Shown here in pieces: positions 35,301 through 42,708 of a stretch of DNA of 64,000 nt (its first letter is position 1; each line of letters opens with the position of its first letter). Below the pieces are notes generated by a model, which worked only from the letters and a program-made list of their open reading frames with translations, did not search any database and was not told where the DNA came from. The stretch spans positions 711,087 through 775,086 of the forward strand of contig CAYQCK010000001.1 in NCBI GenBank assembly GCA_964415965.1, read 5' to 3'. This stretch comes from CAIKNB01 sp964415965 (GTDB lineage Bacteria > Patescibacteriota > Patescibacteriia > 2-12-FULL-60-25). The position numbers were made by a program, and so were the translations under genes.

Positions 35301-35378
35301 TGCCGCCAGCGCCGTACAGAAACCAAAAATCGGTTTTCCGAAACGGAAACCTGGCAGCCCCAAAGGAAGGCTTCTCAT
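29376..35378 (-). CDS. Giant 2,000-aa secreted beta-repeat protein
   Basis: Signal peptide at about 1-41 (AAAFVLFLLSGSPVSAA). Residues 45-1000 hold many repeats of the type GTLALGxNTLHVGGNWxDNGTF ... GAxxVxAEPNF, likely a long beta-solenoid. About four tandem Ig-like domains of roughly 85 aa (TDTTIRITDNAAVSSTAIS, CTQTSSTQVDCTISI, AGNPATQASHAYVIS) follow. Next come a C-terminal chitobiase-like domain (ASPAGGTYAAAQSVTL, IRYTTDGSAPSC), a linker with 14 consecutive Gly, and two copies of a YVRFYTQSGGVS-type module. The C-terminal 200 residues are helical and basic (FRRIFGHAPDF, WNTLLYRIRFPRDM) and may attach the protein to the cell. Probably a structural or adhesive surface protein; no enzyme motif seen. 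Confidence 0.8.
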   Translation of the reverse strand: MRSLPLGLPGFRFGKPIFGFCTALAAAFVLFLLSGSPVSAASCTFASAGSSDWGDAANWSCAAVPTSTDDVTIPAGTSTDMWVDGSANNVTIGAGSTLTMNGSSLYVSGDWTDNGSLALPSGPVIFNGAGAQAINTEPNFESLTISKSGGTATLAGEVTSTGSVTINSGTLALGSNTLHVGGNWVDNGTLDGGSGTVDFYNGAGDQSVTAEPGFYILKMTKSGNSVLLDGDVTVSGRLYTMGGGTLSAQSHKLNVGGLSSIGSGTTVTSTSGIVTLSGSVTNDGNIGSVSGGFVLGTDLTNNGTFDVGSGSSTCVGTLTNPGLLHGDTGTLHLGADWSNAGIFSPGTGTVDFQGGAAQTVPVGLTYYNISANGTNTVSLGGSLEVNGLQIGSSATFDTIGNDLTVDDTVTSTGSLVAGGGNIITIGNDWNFSGSGSFTAGSGTVRFSTSTADGAFLHKIFSAIPLTFNNLTVSSTRFVRPSSAVLYTVNGDLTLTQGTLHLVDGSDLTVNGLSNIAALGTLALENSSDVFTANGTTTNNGTFGSLNSGSLTFNDDFINNGTIQGNTWDTYTMNIKKSWTNSGSFSPGFGTIVFSGNVPQSIPSGLTFWNLSTNSSNTVTFSGDATTTHNLTIAAGTLALGANTLHVGGDWSDSGTFAGGTGLVMINGTSTQTIGAEPNFHDFAVNKSGGTATLASDIVVNDLTITAGTLAIGANTLYVGGDWTDNGTFSGGTGWVEFNGTGAQAVGAEPNFNSVFVNNTGGTVSFNGVASLGGQLMIVSGGDVANNLSVTVMATTTNAGTYTNTLGHTTDFQGDLVNSGTLTHSGGTIITRGTWSNSGTYSATDGTLTFMGSRSVTLPAGLVLGGSAMMDINKPGGVLTLGGDATTTAITLNAGTLALGGHTLHVSGNWNNVGAALSGSGTIDLNGSSQTVYGSTTFNNLTKTVTAAATLTFQAGATQTVSGVMTLAGAAGNLLNLRSTTPGNRWYVDPQGTRSLSYLSVQDSDNTNASAIVVGSNSSDAGNNINWIIGDVTVPTVSFTAPTAASSTAITDTTIRITDNAGISTTTVSAASSTAGWSNLSCTQTSSTQIDCTIWITSSGDLTIRATDLAGNPGASTMSGYTISSDATAPTISITAPTSASGTTITDTTIRITDNAAVSSTAISVASSTAGYASFNCVQTSSTQVDCTISITSSGTLKVDATDVAGNPATQASHAYVISSDTTAPVISITAPTSASGTTITNTTIRVTDDVSVSSTAISVASSTAGYASFSCTQTSSTQVDCTIDITSSGTLKVDATDAAGNPATQASHAYVISSDVTAPVIAITAPTHVSGTAITDTTIRITDNAAVSSTAISVASSTAGYASFSCTQTSSTQVDCAISITSSGTLRVDATDVAGNPATQASESGYVIDIVRPSVTLSSTVPTSTNSTPFSVSATFSENVVGFNLGDIAVGNGTASAFVTTTADTVFTFNVTPSGQGAVTVDIAAGAAQDVWGNTSTAALTLSRTFDSVAPGIPSASPAGGTYAAAQSVTLTTDDGTATIRYTTDGSAPSCSAGTVYAGAFAISSTLTLKAAACDAAGNLSAVRTDLYTISTGGGGGGGGGGGGGGSYASAPTAPTEGFGVLINGGVAKVASPAVTLTLRGGSNTARMSISNTADFAGTSQVAYASTTNWTLPAGDGQKTVYVRFYTQSGGVSATYTATVTLATPPVAPEGGFGVMINDGTETVASPSVSLRLFGGPDTVSMAISNTADFAGAAKVAYGPTATWTLTEGDGPKTVYVIYYTQNGGASEIVSAMTNLAVPAAPTAGPAVSVLASGGVLDPNDLPKLLREIGTTQRVADEDLVLQQVYADAKEFGLTLSASQAVSIRNFIQYGISTATIKFGQRERRAISRDYMDTVRRSDFVWTDVERIATGKIPLKRNLTLERQRVATVLPVFRRIFGHAPDFKIAAENLAWNTLLYRIRFPRDMVKEAAGLRIYQAMYKRVPKTPFEWSIVRVLGYVKI

Positions 35379-35502
35379 AATATTTTTTTGTCGTTGAATG
35401 GCTTTAATGCCGAAAGTTTACCAAATCAACGCTGCTTATGCTGTGGATAATCATCCAGGTCATGGCCAAAAAACGCTTGAGGCATTATCCTGGAATCCAA
35501 TT

Positions 35503-36819
35503 ATGGATAACCTCAAATTGATCGACCCCGAAATCGCGGATTTCATCGGCCAAGAAACCGCCCGACAGCAGGACGGCCTGATCCTGATACCCAGCGAAAA
35601 CTACGCCAGCCAAGCCGTCTTGGAGGCTTTAGGCTCCCCGCTCAACAACAAATACGCCGAAGGCTATCCCGGCAAACGCTACTACTCCGGCAACGAATTC
35701 GTCGACAAGGTCGAAACGCTCGTCCAGGAACGGACCAAATTACTTTTCGGCGTGCCTTACGCCAATGTCCAGCCCTATTCCGGCAGTCCGGCGAACCTGG
35801 CCGTCTATTCCGCCCTGCTCGAACCGGGCGAACCGTTCATGGGCTTGGACCTCCTGCACGGCGGACACCTGACGCACGGCTGGAAAGCCTCGTTCACCTC
35901 CAAAGTCTGGACCAGCATCCCCTATCACCTGAAGGAAGACGGCTCGACGGACTTCGAGGAATTGCGGCGCGTTGCCCTTGAGAATAAACCCAAGCTCATC
36001 TGGTGCGGCGGCACGGCCTTGCCGCGGACCGTCGAATTCGAAAAATTCGCGGCCATCGCCGACGAAATCGGCGCCTACTTGGTCGCCGACATCTCGCACA
36101 TCGCCGGACTCGTCGTCGCCGGCGAACATCCGAGCCCGGTACCGCATGCCCATCTCGTCACGACCACGACGCACAAGACGCTCCGCGGCCCGCGCGGCGC
36201 ATTGATCATGGTCACCGAAAAAGGAATCGCGAAGGACGCGGAACTCCCTGAAAAAATCGACAAAGCCATCATGCCCGGACTCCAAGGCGGTCCGCACCTG
36301 AACGCCATCGCCGGCATCGGCGTCGCGCTCCACGAGGCCGCCCAGCCGGAATTCAAGGCCTATGCCAAGAACATCATCGCGAATTCCAAGGCGCTCGCCC
36401 GAGCGCTGACGGACAAAGGCTTCACGCTCGTCTCCGGCGGCACCGACAACCACCTCATCCTCATCGACCTCTCGCCCACCGGCTTGGGCCGCGGCGTCCT
36501 GCTGCACGAGGCACTCGAAGCCGCCGGCCTCTACGCCAACAAGAACATGGTGCCCGGCGACAAGAGTTCGGCCTTTTACCCGAGCGGCCTGCGCCTCGGC
36601 ACGCCGGCCGTGACGACGAGAAACATGGGCGAAGCCGAGATGCTGAAAATCGCCGACTGGATTTCCATCGTCGCCGACCATATAAAGGAAACGCAACTTC
36701 CGACTGACAAAGAAACGCGCCTCGCCTTCCTGAAGGGCTTCAGGAACTCACTCTCCGACAAATTCTATTCCGACATCAAAGCCGAGGTGAAAGCGTTGTG
36801 CGACAGATTCCCCGTCTGA
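35503..36819 (+). CDS. glyA: Serine hydroxymethyltransferase
   Basis: PLP enzyme interconverting serine and glycine while charging tetrahydrofolate with a one-carbon unit. Key motifs are IPSENYASQAVLEALGS, YAEGYPGKRYYSGNEFVD, the substrate/PLP stretch VADISHIAGLVVAGEH, and the PLP-lysine motif TTTTHKTLRGPRG. The start at 35503 (MDNLKLIDPEIADF) gives 438 aa, normal for the family; an upstream ATG at 35398 would add 35 residues without family similarity. FolD, encoded at 43801, uses the product of this reaction. Confidence 0.95.
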   Translation: MDNLKLIDPEIADFIGQETARQQDGLILIPSENYASQAVLEALGSPLNNKYAEGYPGKRYYSGNEFVDKVETLVQERTKLLFGVPYANVQPYSGSPANLAVYSALLEPGEPFMGLDLLHGGHLTHGWKASFTSKVWTSIPYHLKEDGSTDFEELRRVALENKPKLIWCGGTALPRTVEFEKFAAIADEIGAYLVADISHIAGLVVAGEHPSPVPHAHLVTTTTHKTLRGPRGALIMVTEKGIAKDAELPEKIDKAIMPGLQGGPHLNAIAGIGVALHEAAQPEFKAYAKNIIANSKALARALTDKGFTLVSGGTDNHLILIDLSPTGLGRGVLLHEALEAAGLYANKNMVPGDKSSAFYPSGLRLGTPAVTTRNMGEAEMLKIADWISIVADHIKETQLPTDKETRLAFLKGFRNSLSDKFYSDIKAEVKALCDRFPV

Positions 36820-36829
36820 ACGACCGACT

Positions 36830-39800
36830 TCAGCCTTTCTTCCCCGCCATGTTCTTGCCGCGGAGATAGGTGACGATAGCGGAAAACGCACGCGCTTCGA
36901 CAGGGTCAAGCGCATTCCTGGCTGCCGAATAAATCCGATCAAGACGCTCTAATGCTGCGGCATCGTCTGATTTTTTGGCTTTCTTGAATTTCCTGACGAA
37001 GTCTTCGATGGTGCCGAAAAGCTGGGTCCCGGCCGGTTTCACCTCCCCGCCTTCCGGCTTCCTGATGGCGCGGCGTTCCCCAAGATAACTTTCCATCAAT
37101 TTAGTAAGTTCAATCGTCTGATTCGCCTCATCCATCCGGTCCAACCCACCATACCAATAGACGTTCAACGCTTCAGCCAGCATGTCCGCGTGGCTCTGTT
37201 TGACCTCATGCGACAAGACGACGTTCAGCACGCGCTCAAGCCGGCCGTTTTCCAGTTTCCGGATGGACTCGGTATCACCTCGCCGGATCGTCTCGAGGAT
37301 GTCTTCGAGCTCTTGATTGGACTGACCCACTAGTTCGTCGACCGCGTCCTTCGCCGCTTTCTCACGGACTTCGAGCGGTGCCAGCGCCATTTCACTGACG
37401 CGCGGATCGCTGCTCGACGGCGTTCCGTCGACGATGGCCGCCCGGTTCTGGCCGAGCGCATCCGGCCAAACCACGAACGCCGCGGCGTGCGCGTGTTTGA
37501 CCTGCGCGATTTTGCCGTTGGGCGACAGACCGTTGGCGATCCCCGAGAGGAAGCCGGCGCGGCGCAGGATGGCGCAGGTGATTTCGGCGAAATCCGCGCA
37601 CACGCCGGCGAAACGGCGTCCCGCGAAATCCGCTGCTCTTTCCGGAAATCTGGAACGTAACTCCTCGAGCCGCATCTCCTGGAGGAGCATGCGTTCCTCG
37701 ATGGTCCGACCGTCCTTCAATCCGCTGACTTCCTGGTTTTCGGTGTCGTAATAGCCGAGCGAACGGACGTAATTCTCGATGGCCGCCACCCGTTCTTTCG
37801 GCTGGAGCTTCAGGTATTCCGGCGAAACCAGGAACGCATCCATCTCCTCCGGCAGGTTGGCGAGCTTCTGCCCCAAGTCCGGGCCATGCGCCTTCACGAA
37901 CCGCTCGCGGAATCTCCGATAATCGCCCTCCCCGACTTCGGCCAACGGCTCGGGACCGGCTCCGATGTTCAACGAATAGGCCACCTTCTCGACCTTAGGC
38001 AAGTCGCGCACGACCGACTCTCCCAGGCTGTCGGTCTCCGGCCGCAGAGCTACTTCCGTCTTGTCCGATTTGATGCCGTGCACGCGCTCCGGGATGAGAC
38101 TCGCGTCCAACGGCATGGGCAGCGGGATGTCGCTCCCCGACCTGACCTTGGGCAGGATGACGGTCGTCTCATGCATCGGCTCAACCGGCTTCGGCCGCAG
38201 CGGCACGCGGCTCTTCGACCACCTGCGCGCCTTTTCGTCATACTTGCCGTACAACCCCGTGACCACCATCTCATGCATGGGTTCGCGGAATTCCATCAGC
38301 TCGCGGTCGTCGTCGAGCTGTTCCGCGCCGCCGCCGTTGAATTCGACGCTTTCCCGGCTCTGGAAAAAATCCTCAAGCGACGCCTCTGCCGTAGCTTCCC
38401 TCCTTCGACCGCCTCCCATGAAACCGAATAAGCCGTTGCTGGTCTCCATGTGCTTGGAGCGGAAATAGACCTCGGGAAAAATCTTTGATGTCAAACGGTC
38501 CGACAGGATGGAAGGCGACCGGTCGCGCCGCGCGCCCATGGTGGCCAAGAATGCATCCGGCGCCTCGCGCAACACCTGGTTCAGCATCTTCGCGACTGTG
38601 GCTGATTTTTCCAGCAACGCCTTCGCCCCAGACTTCGCTTCCTCCCGCCGCGGCCGGAAATGCTCCTCGATCTTGTCGGCTTCCGGGGCGTGCACCAGGT
38701 TCAAGAGATCGAGTCGGTCTTGGACCGTGCCGCTCAACCGCCCATCTCCTTCGCCGGGGCGCCTCAATCGCCTGACATGATGGAAATAGGTCCCGGTCAA
38801 GCTTGTGACGGCCTGGAGCTTAAGCTGAGGCCAATACGAGAACCGCCTGCGGATTTCCCAAGCTTTATCAGAATCCAATCCGGCCACGCTGGCCAGGACA
38901 TCGCCGGCATATTTCTGTACGTCTTCGTTGATGAGCCGTTCCCGCATTTCCCATGCCCGGTTCGAGTCCAAGCCTAACAGACTTTCCGCTAAACAGGTCT
39001 GGGAACCCATCTCGGCGAATAACCGCCCCCTCATTTCCCACGCCCGCTCCGAATCGAGGCCGGCCAGGCTTTGGGCGACCTGCGGCTTCGCCGCAGCGAA
39101 TAACCGCTCCCGCATGTCCCACGCCCGCTCCGAATCGAGGCCGGCCAAACCAATGGCTAAATCGCTCCATAACGCCGGCTTGGTCGATAATCTTTCCCGC
39201 ATTTCCCAGGCCCGGTCAGAATCGAGGCCGGCCAGGCTTTGGGCGATGATTTCTTCGGTCTCATTCGAACCAAACAACGCCTCGCGCATTTTCCAGGCCT
39301 CTCCGGAATCCAGCCCAGTCAAGCTCATCGCGACATTGAATACCATCATGTCGTTCCCCCTGTTCTCCTTCAACCATTTTTTCCGCAGCTCCCAAGCGCG
39401 TGGGGAATCAAGACCGCCCAAACTCAAAGGCAAACCTTCCAGTGCCGCCTTGTCTTTGGCCAAACTTTCCCGCATCTCCCAAGCCCTATCCGAATCCAAT
39501 CCGGCCAAACTTTTGGCTACGCTGAACTTCACGAACCAATCCTTATCCTCTTTCGGCAACCTTTCGCGCATGTCCCAAGCCTCCTCGGTATCCAGACCGA
39601 TCAACCCTCCGGCCACATCGCTGGCACCCACGCCGGACTTGAGCATCTTATCCAGGCTCTCCAAGACCTTCTTCTCGAACTCCGGAGCCTGTTCCCCCTG
39701 GTCTCTCGCCTCTGCTCCCGAAACGTCGATGACGACCTTCTCGGTCTTGCCATCCAAAGTCTTGCCGACGATGACCAAACGTCCGCCGTCATCCAAAATA

Positions 39801-41473
39801 CCCAAGATGCGCGTGTAGGCATCTCCGTATGCCCTACCATTTTTGTCGTAGACCCTTTGCTCGCCCTGCTCCTCCTGGGCGACATAGAACGCCTTGCCGC
39901 CGACCGCCGCCAGCTGCGTGATGAATCTCCCTCCGCCGAACGTCTCGCCGCGCTCGTTGCGGACGAACCATTCCTGCCACTGTGGTCCGGTTCGCACGAT
40001 GTAGTGGAGGATGCCACCGACGTTCACCGGTTGCGTGCATTCTTCATCCGCGCCCCCGTATTCCCGGCCATCTTGGTCGACGACCGTCTTATGCCCATTC
40101 GATTGGTGCCCTTCGTAAAAATACTTCCCACCGGCTTCGACCAGGTTCTCAATCGCCCGATAATTCGGCACGACCTCGTTTCCTGACTCGTCGGCGATCA
40201 GATATCGGCCGCCTTTCCTGGCGATGAACACAATCTTTCCACCTACTTTGGCGAACGAGTAAATCCTGCTGTATTCCGGTTTGACTGCGACCTCGATTCC
40301 CGACTGCGTCGCGATATTGTTCAAGCCGCCAGCCATCCCGACGACGAAATACAGCTTTCCATCGATTGAAGTCGGAAGATCAGCATCATCGTAACCAACA
40401 GCCAATTCGTTCCCGTTTTCATCCAGGATTTTATATCCGCCTTTATACGAGATATGCGAGTAATACAGCTTCCTTCCAATAGAACACGCTGGCGTCATTT
40501 CGAACTTTAATTCCTTGCGCTCGATGACCCTGCCGCCCTTACCGCCGTCTTCCGGCTTTACCTTTCCCACCACCTCATACTTCCCCGTCTTCTCGTCCAG
40601 CACCAGTTCCTGGTCATTCGTGATGAGGCCCTTGATTTCTGATTTCAGGCTCGAAACGGCGACGGTCTTATGCATGCCGTGCACCGCTCCGTACAGAACG
40701 TATTTGGCGCCGCGCAGGCTGTCTTTGAATTTTTCCGCGTCAAGCTTGAGCTCGGCGCACAGCGCGCCTAGCTCCGCCTCCGTGACGACCTGCTGGTCGC
40801 GGATGAAGTCCAGCCACTTCCCGAGCTTCTTCGGCTTGGCGCCGGAAGCGTACAGCGCCTCGAGCTGGTCGCGGACCGGACCGCCGTAGAACGCGCCCTG
40901 CATGGCCAGCCCGGCCTCCGACAGATAGGCATCAGCCAAACGCTCGCCGGCCGTCTTGCCCGACGGCGCGGCCGTGCCCCGCTCCTTTATCTCGCGCTTT
41001 TTCACGAGGTCTGCGTACACGGCCTCGACTTGGGCGTAGTGCTTTCGGCTTTCCGCGTCCGCCAATTTCAACGCCCGCCGACCTGCCACGCCTTCCGCTC
41101 CGGTCTCCGCGGCCCGGACGGCTTCGACGTCCTGTGGATCGATATCCTTCTCATGCTTAACCACGAAAGCCTTGAGCCCCTCGAATACGCGCGGATGCTT
41201 GAGCGCGAAACCCGGACTGGCGGCCGTAGCCCCGAAAAGTTCGTCCGGCGTCAACCGCAGTCGCTCCGCGAGTTTGAGCCCGTCCTCGGCGCTGTGTTCG
41301 AAGACGCGCGCGGCGATGGCCACGACGTCGGCCCGCGGCAAAGCGAAAGCCGCCGATTCGATGCCCGAAAGCAACGCCGTGACGCGCTCGGTGGAGCGGA
41401 TTTCCGGCTGCCTTTCGGGCGCCCCCAGGAAAGGGTTGTTTTCCGGGAAATACCTTCGCCTCATCTGCGGCAT
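36830..41473 (-). CDS. Large repeat protein with WG-like repeats, GLDS helical repeats and transglutaminase-like domain
   Basis: About 1,547 aa, no signal peptide. The N-terminal third is helical (PENNPFLGAPERQPEIRS, then SAEDGLKLAERLRLTPDEL). Next is a beta-rich part with WG/KWG-like units (KILDENGNELAVG, YLIADESGNEVVPNY, VVDQDGREYGGADEE), followed by nine copies of an SLAGLDSDRAWEMRERL motif at irregular spacing (about 38.8-39.6 kb). A C-terminal papain-like/transglutaminase-type domain shows Cys in FAGVCADFAEITCAI, His in HAHAAAFVVW and Asp in AAIVDGTPSS. The composition suggests a scaffold carrying a cysteine protease or transamidase. The start is placed 11 nt after a TACACT -10 box; an ATG nine bases further in is possible. 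Confidence 0.75.
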   Translation of the reverse strand: MPQMRRRYFPENNPFLGAPERQPEIRSTERVTALLSGIESAAFALPRADVVAIAARVFEHSAEDGLKLAERLRLTPDELFGATAASPGFALKHPRVFEGLKAFVVKHEKDIDPQDVEAVRAAETGAEGVAGRRALKLADAESRKHYAQVEAVYADLVKKREIKERGTAAPSGKTAGERLADAYLSEAGLAMQGAFYGGPVRDQLEALYASGAKPKKLGKWLDFIRDQQVVTEAELGALCAELKLDAEKFKDSLRGAKYVLYGAVHGMHKTVAVSSLKSEIKGLITNDQELVLDEKTGKYEVVGKVKPEDGGKGGRVIERKELKFEMTPACSIGRKLYYSHISYKGGYKILDENGNELAVGYDDADLPTSIDGKLYFVVGMAGGLNNIATQSGIEVAVKPEYSRIYSFAKVGGKIVFIARKGGRYLIADESGNEVVPNYRAIENLVEAGGKYFYEGHQSNGHKTVVDQDGREYGGADEECTQPVNVGGILHYIVRTGPQWQEWFVRNERGETFGGGRFITQLAAVGGKAFYVAQEEQGEQRVYDKNGRAYGDAYTRILGILDDGGRLVIVGKTLDGKTEKVVIDVSGAEARDQGEQAPEFEKKVLESLDKMLKSGVGASDVAGGLIGLDTEEAWDMRERLPKEDKDWFVKFSVAKSLAGLDSDRAWEMRESLAKDKAALEGLPLSLGGLDSPRAWELRKKWLKENRGNDMMVFNVAMSLTGLDSGEAWKMREALFGSNETEEIIAQSLAGLDSDRAWEMRERLSTKPALWSDLAIGLAGLDSERAWDMRERLFAAAKPQVAQSLAGLDSERAWEMRGRLFAEMGSQTCLAESLLGLDSNRAWEMRERLINEDVQKYAGDVLASVAGLDSDKAWEIRRRFSYWPQLKLQAVTSLTGTYFHHVRRLRRPGEGDGRLSGTVQDRLDLLNLVHAPEADKIEEHFRPRREEAKSGAKALLEKSATVAKMLNQVLREAPDAFLATMGARRDRSPSILSDRLTSKIFPEVYFRSKHMETSNGLFGFMGGGRRREATAEASLEDFFQSRESVEFNGGGAEQLDDDRELMEFREPMHEMVVTGLYGKYDEKARRWSKSRVPLRPKPVEPMHETTVILPKVRSGSDIPLPMPLDASLIPERVHGIKSDKTEVALRPETDSLGESVVRDLPKVEKVAYSLNIGAGPEPLAEVGEGDYRRFRERFVKAHGPDLGQKLANLPEEMDAFLVSPEYLKLQPKERVAAIENYVRSLGYYDTENQEVSGLKDGRTIEERMLLQEMRLEELRSRFPERAADFAGRRFAGVCADFAEITCAILRRAGFLSGIANGLSPNGKIAQVKHAHAAAFVVWPDALGQNRAAIVDGTPSSSDPRVSEMALAPLEVREKAAKDAVDELVGQSNQELEDILETIRRGDTESIRKLENGRLERVLNVVLSHEVKQSHADMLAEALNVYWYGGLDRMDEANQTIELTKLMESYLGERRAIRKPEGGEVKPAGTQLFGTIEDFVRKFKKAKKSDDAAALERLDRIYSAARNALDPVEARAFSAIVTYLRGKNMAGKKG

Positions 41474-41484
41474 AAGTCGGCCTG

Positions 41485-41513
41485 AGTGTAACACGAAAGG
41501 AAACGCCTCCGAA
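41485..41513 (-). promoter_or_regulatory. Possible promoter of the large repeat protein
   Basis: Minus-strand TTCGGA (41513-41508), 17-nt spacer, TACACT (41490-41485), 11 nt before the ATG at 41473. It begins just downstream of the non-coding RNA terminator. Confidence 0.45.
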
Positions 41514-41524
41514 CCCTGACGCAT

Positions 41525-41562
41525 AAAAAAAATTCAGGCACCAGCCGAGCGGCGGTGCCTGA
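41525..41562 (-). terminator. Strong terminator of the candidate large RNA
   Basis: Stem TCAGGCACC with GGTGCCTGA, a GC-rich 11-nt loop, then eight T on the minus strand. No coding sequence on the minus strand precedes it within 1.1 kb, so it must end a non-coding transcript. Confidence 0.9.
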
Positions 41563-42610
41563 GAGGAGAACAAAGAACGGAAGCGGTAAGTGTGGATGCA
41601 ACGCTGTAGACGCGTCGAGTGAACGAAGTGCCCGAGGGCTTCGCATCCAAACGGTGAGGCCTGCCTCGCACCGTCTCCAAGGTCAATCGATCCTTGCGGA
41701 CCTTCATGCCTCGGACACCTATCCTTGCTCTGAGAGCGCCGCCAATCCGGTTTACCGGCCGTTTCGGCAGTCTTCCCTGGTTGTTTCCGCAGAACATGTC
41801 CCCGGATGCGACCTCGCTGGCGCGGGGTCTGTCGGTCCGGACATGTGCGCCGGCCGGCTTGCCTCTTTCGAGGTTCGCCTTCCCGACCGGGACGGCACCT
41901 TCCGTGCTCAGCGTCTTGCGACGTTTCGCGCCTCGGGTGCGTCTGCGTCGGCCTCGCCTGGCGGCGTGGCCGTGGACCTTTTCCCTCACCGGATATCGCT
42001 TCGTGCATCAACCGATGTTCTCCGACCTCGCGGCCGAACCACATCCTGACACCCCCGGCGATCCGCAGCTAGGAACCGATCCAGACAAACAGGTATCTCT
42101 CACAGGCCTGACAGAGCCATGGACAAGCGCGGGCTTGCGGTAACAGGTTCGTACCTGTCCGACAGCCGCTTCCGACATGCGTTTCGGCGCTGAGATATCA
42201 TCCGCGCGCCATCCCCACATGCCGGCTACGCCAGCCGAGTGCGCCATGGGCCTTGGGCGGTTTCCCGCCAGGCTTGTTCGCGCACCATGTGCTCTGTCCG
42301 TCCAACGAATCCGCTGCCTTCAGGCTCCGCGTTTTACCGCGGTTCCTCATGACCCGATCTGCACGATCGCTGCGCCGAAGCGCGCTCTGCCGTCGGTGCC
42401 GAAACACCAGGACAGGGCTTCCTCGCCTATCCGGAATTGCTCCCGGAAAAACGATTCTCACGACCGCCGTTCGGTCGCCGTTCTCTCGCCGTCTTGGCGC
42501 TCTCGAGGGTTAGCCCGAGGGTGGCTCGCTTCCTTGCGGTCGCTTGCCGGTGCCGTGTCGACGATCGTCTGGCGTGGCGGATTTTGTTGACGAACTTTTT
42601 GAAGAACGTG
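41533..42610 (-). ncRNA. Candidate large structured non-coding RNA, about 1.08 kb
   Basis: No coding ORF with natural composition exists here on either strand, yet the region is bounded by a sigma70 promoter (42645-42617) and a strong terminator (41562-41525) on the minus strand. The transcript is full of stable hairpins: GNRA tetraloops at 41912-41923 (CGTC-GCAA-GACG), 41862-41873 (CCTC-GAAA-GAGG) and 42256-42269 (GGCGG-GAAA-CCGCC), a UUCG tetraloop at 42372-42383, and stems at 42143-42158 and 41747-41758. Longer pairings include 42285-42298 with 42110-42122 (13 bp with one bulged A), 41839-41846 with 41794-41801 (8 bp), and 41643-41649 with 41593-41599 (7 bp). I could not match it to RNase P, tmRNA, SRP, 6S, rRNA, or group I/II intron signatures. 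Function unknown. Confidence 0.8.
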
Positions 42611-42616
42611 ATGCGT

Positions 42617-42645
42617 AGTTTAGTCCTGGTCGTAAACCACGTCAA
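42617..42645 (-). promoter_or_regulatory. Sigma70-type promoter of the candidate large RNA
   Basis: Minus-strand TTGACG (42645-42640), exactly 17 nt, TAAACT (42622-42617). It lies 64 nt beyond the pyrB stop. Transcription is predicted to start near 42610. Confidence 0.8.
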
Positions 42646-42708
42646 GGCCTGACTGTGGATAAGTCGAAACGCATCAAGCCAGTCGCGCCAAAACCTCTCC
42701 GCAGCTCC

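Noticed and set aside
35398..35502. 35-residue N-terminal extension of GlyA
   Set aside because: It has no similarity to the family and no start signal; the family start at 35503 fits.
41533..42610. Identity of the large RNA as RNase P RNA, tmRNA or a group I/II intron
   Set aside because: No GAGGAAAGTCC core, no tmRNA T-arm and tag frame, no domain V or P7-like core could be found; the length also fits poorly.
41534..42645. Several 60-190-aa frames on both strands in the candidate RNA region
   Set aside because: Compositions are dominated by Arg, Pro and Ala, frames overlap without any clear start sites, and the sequence is explained better by base pairing.
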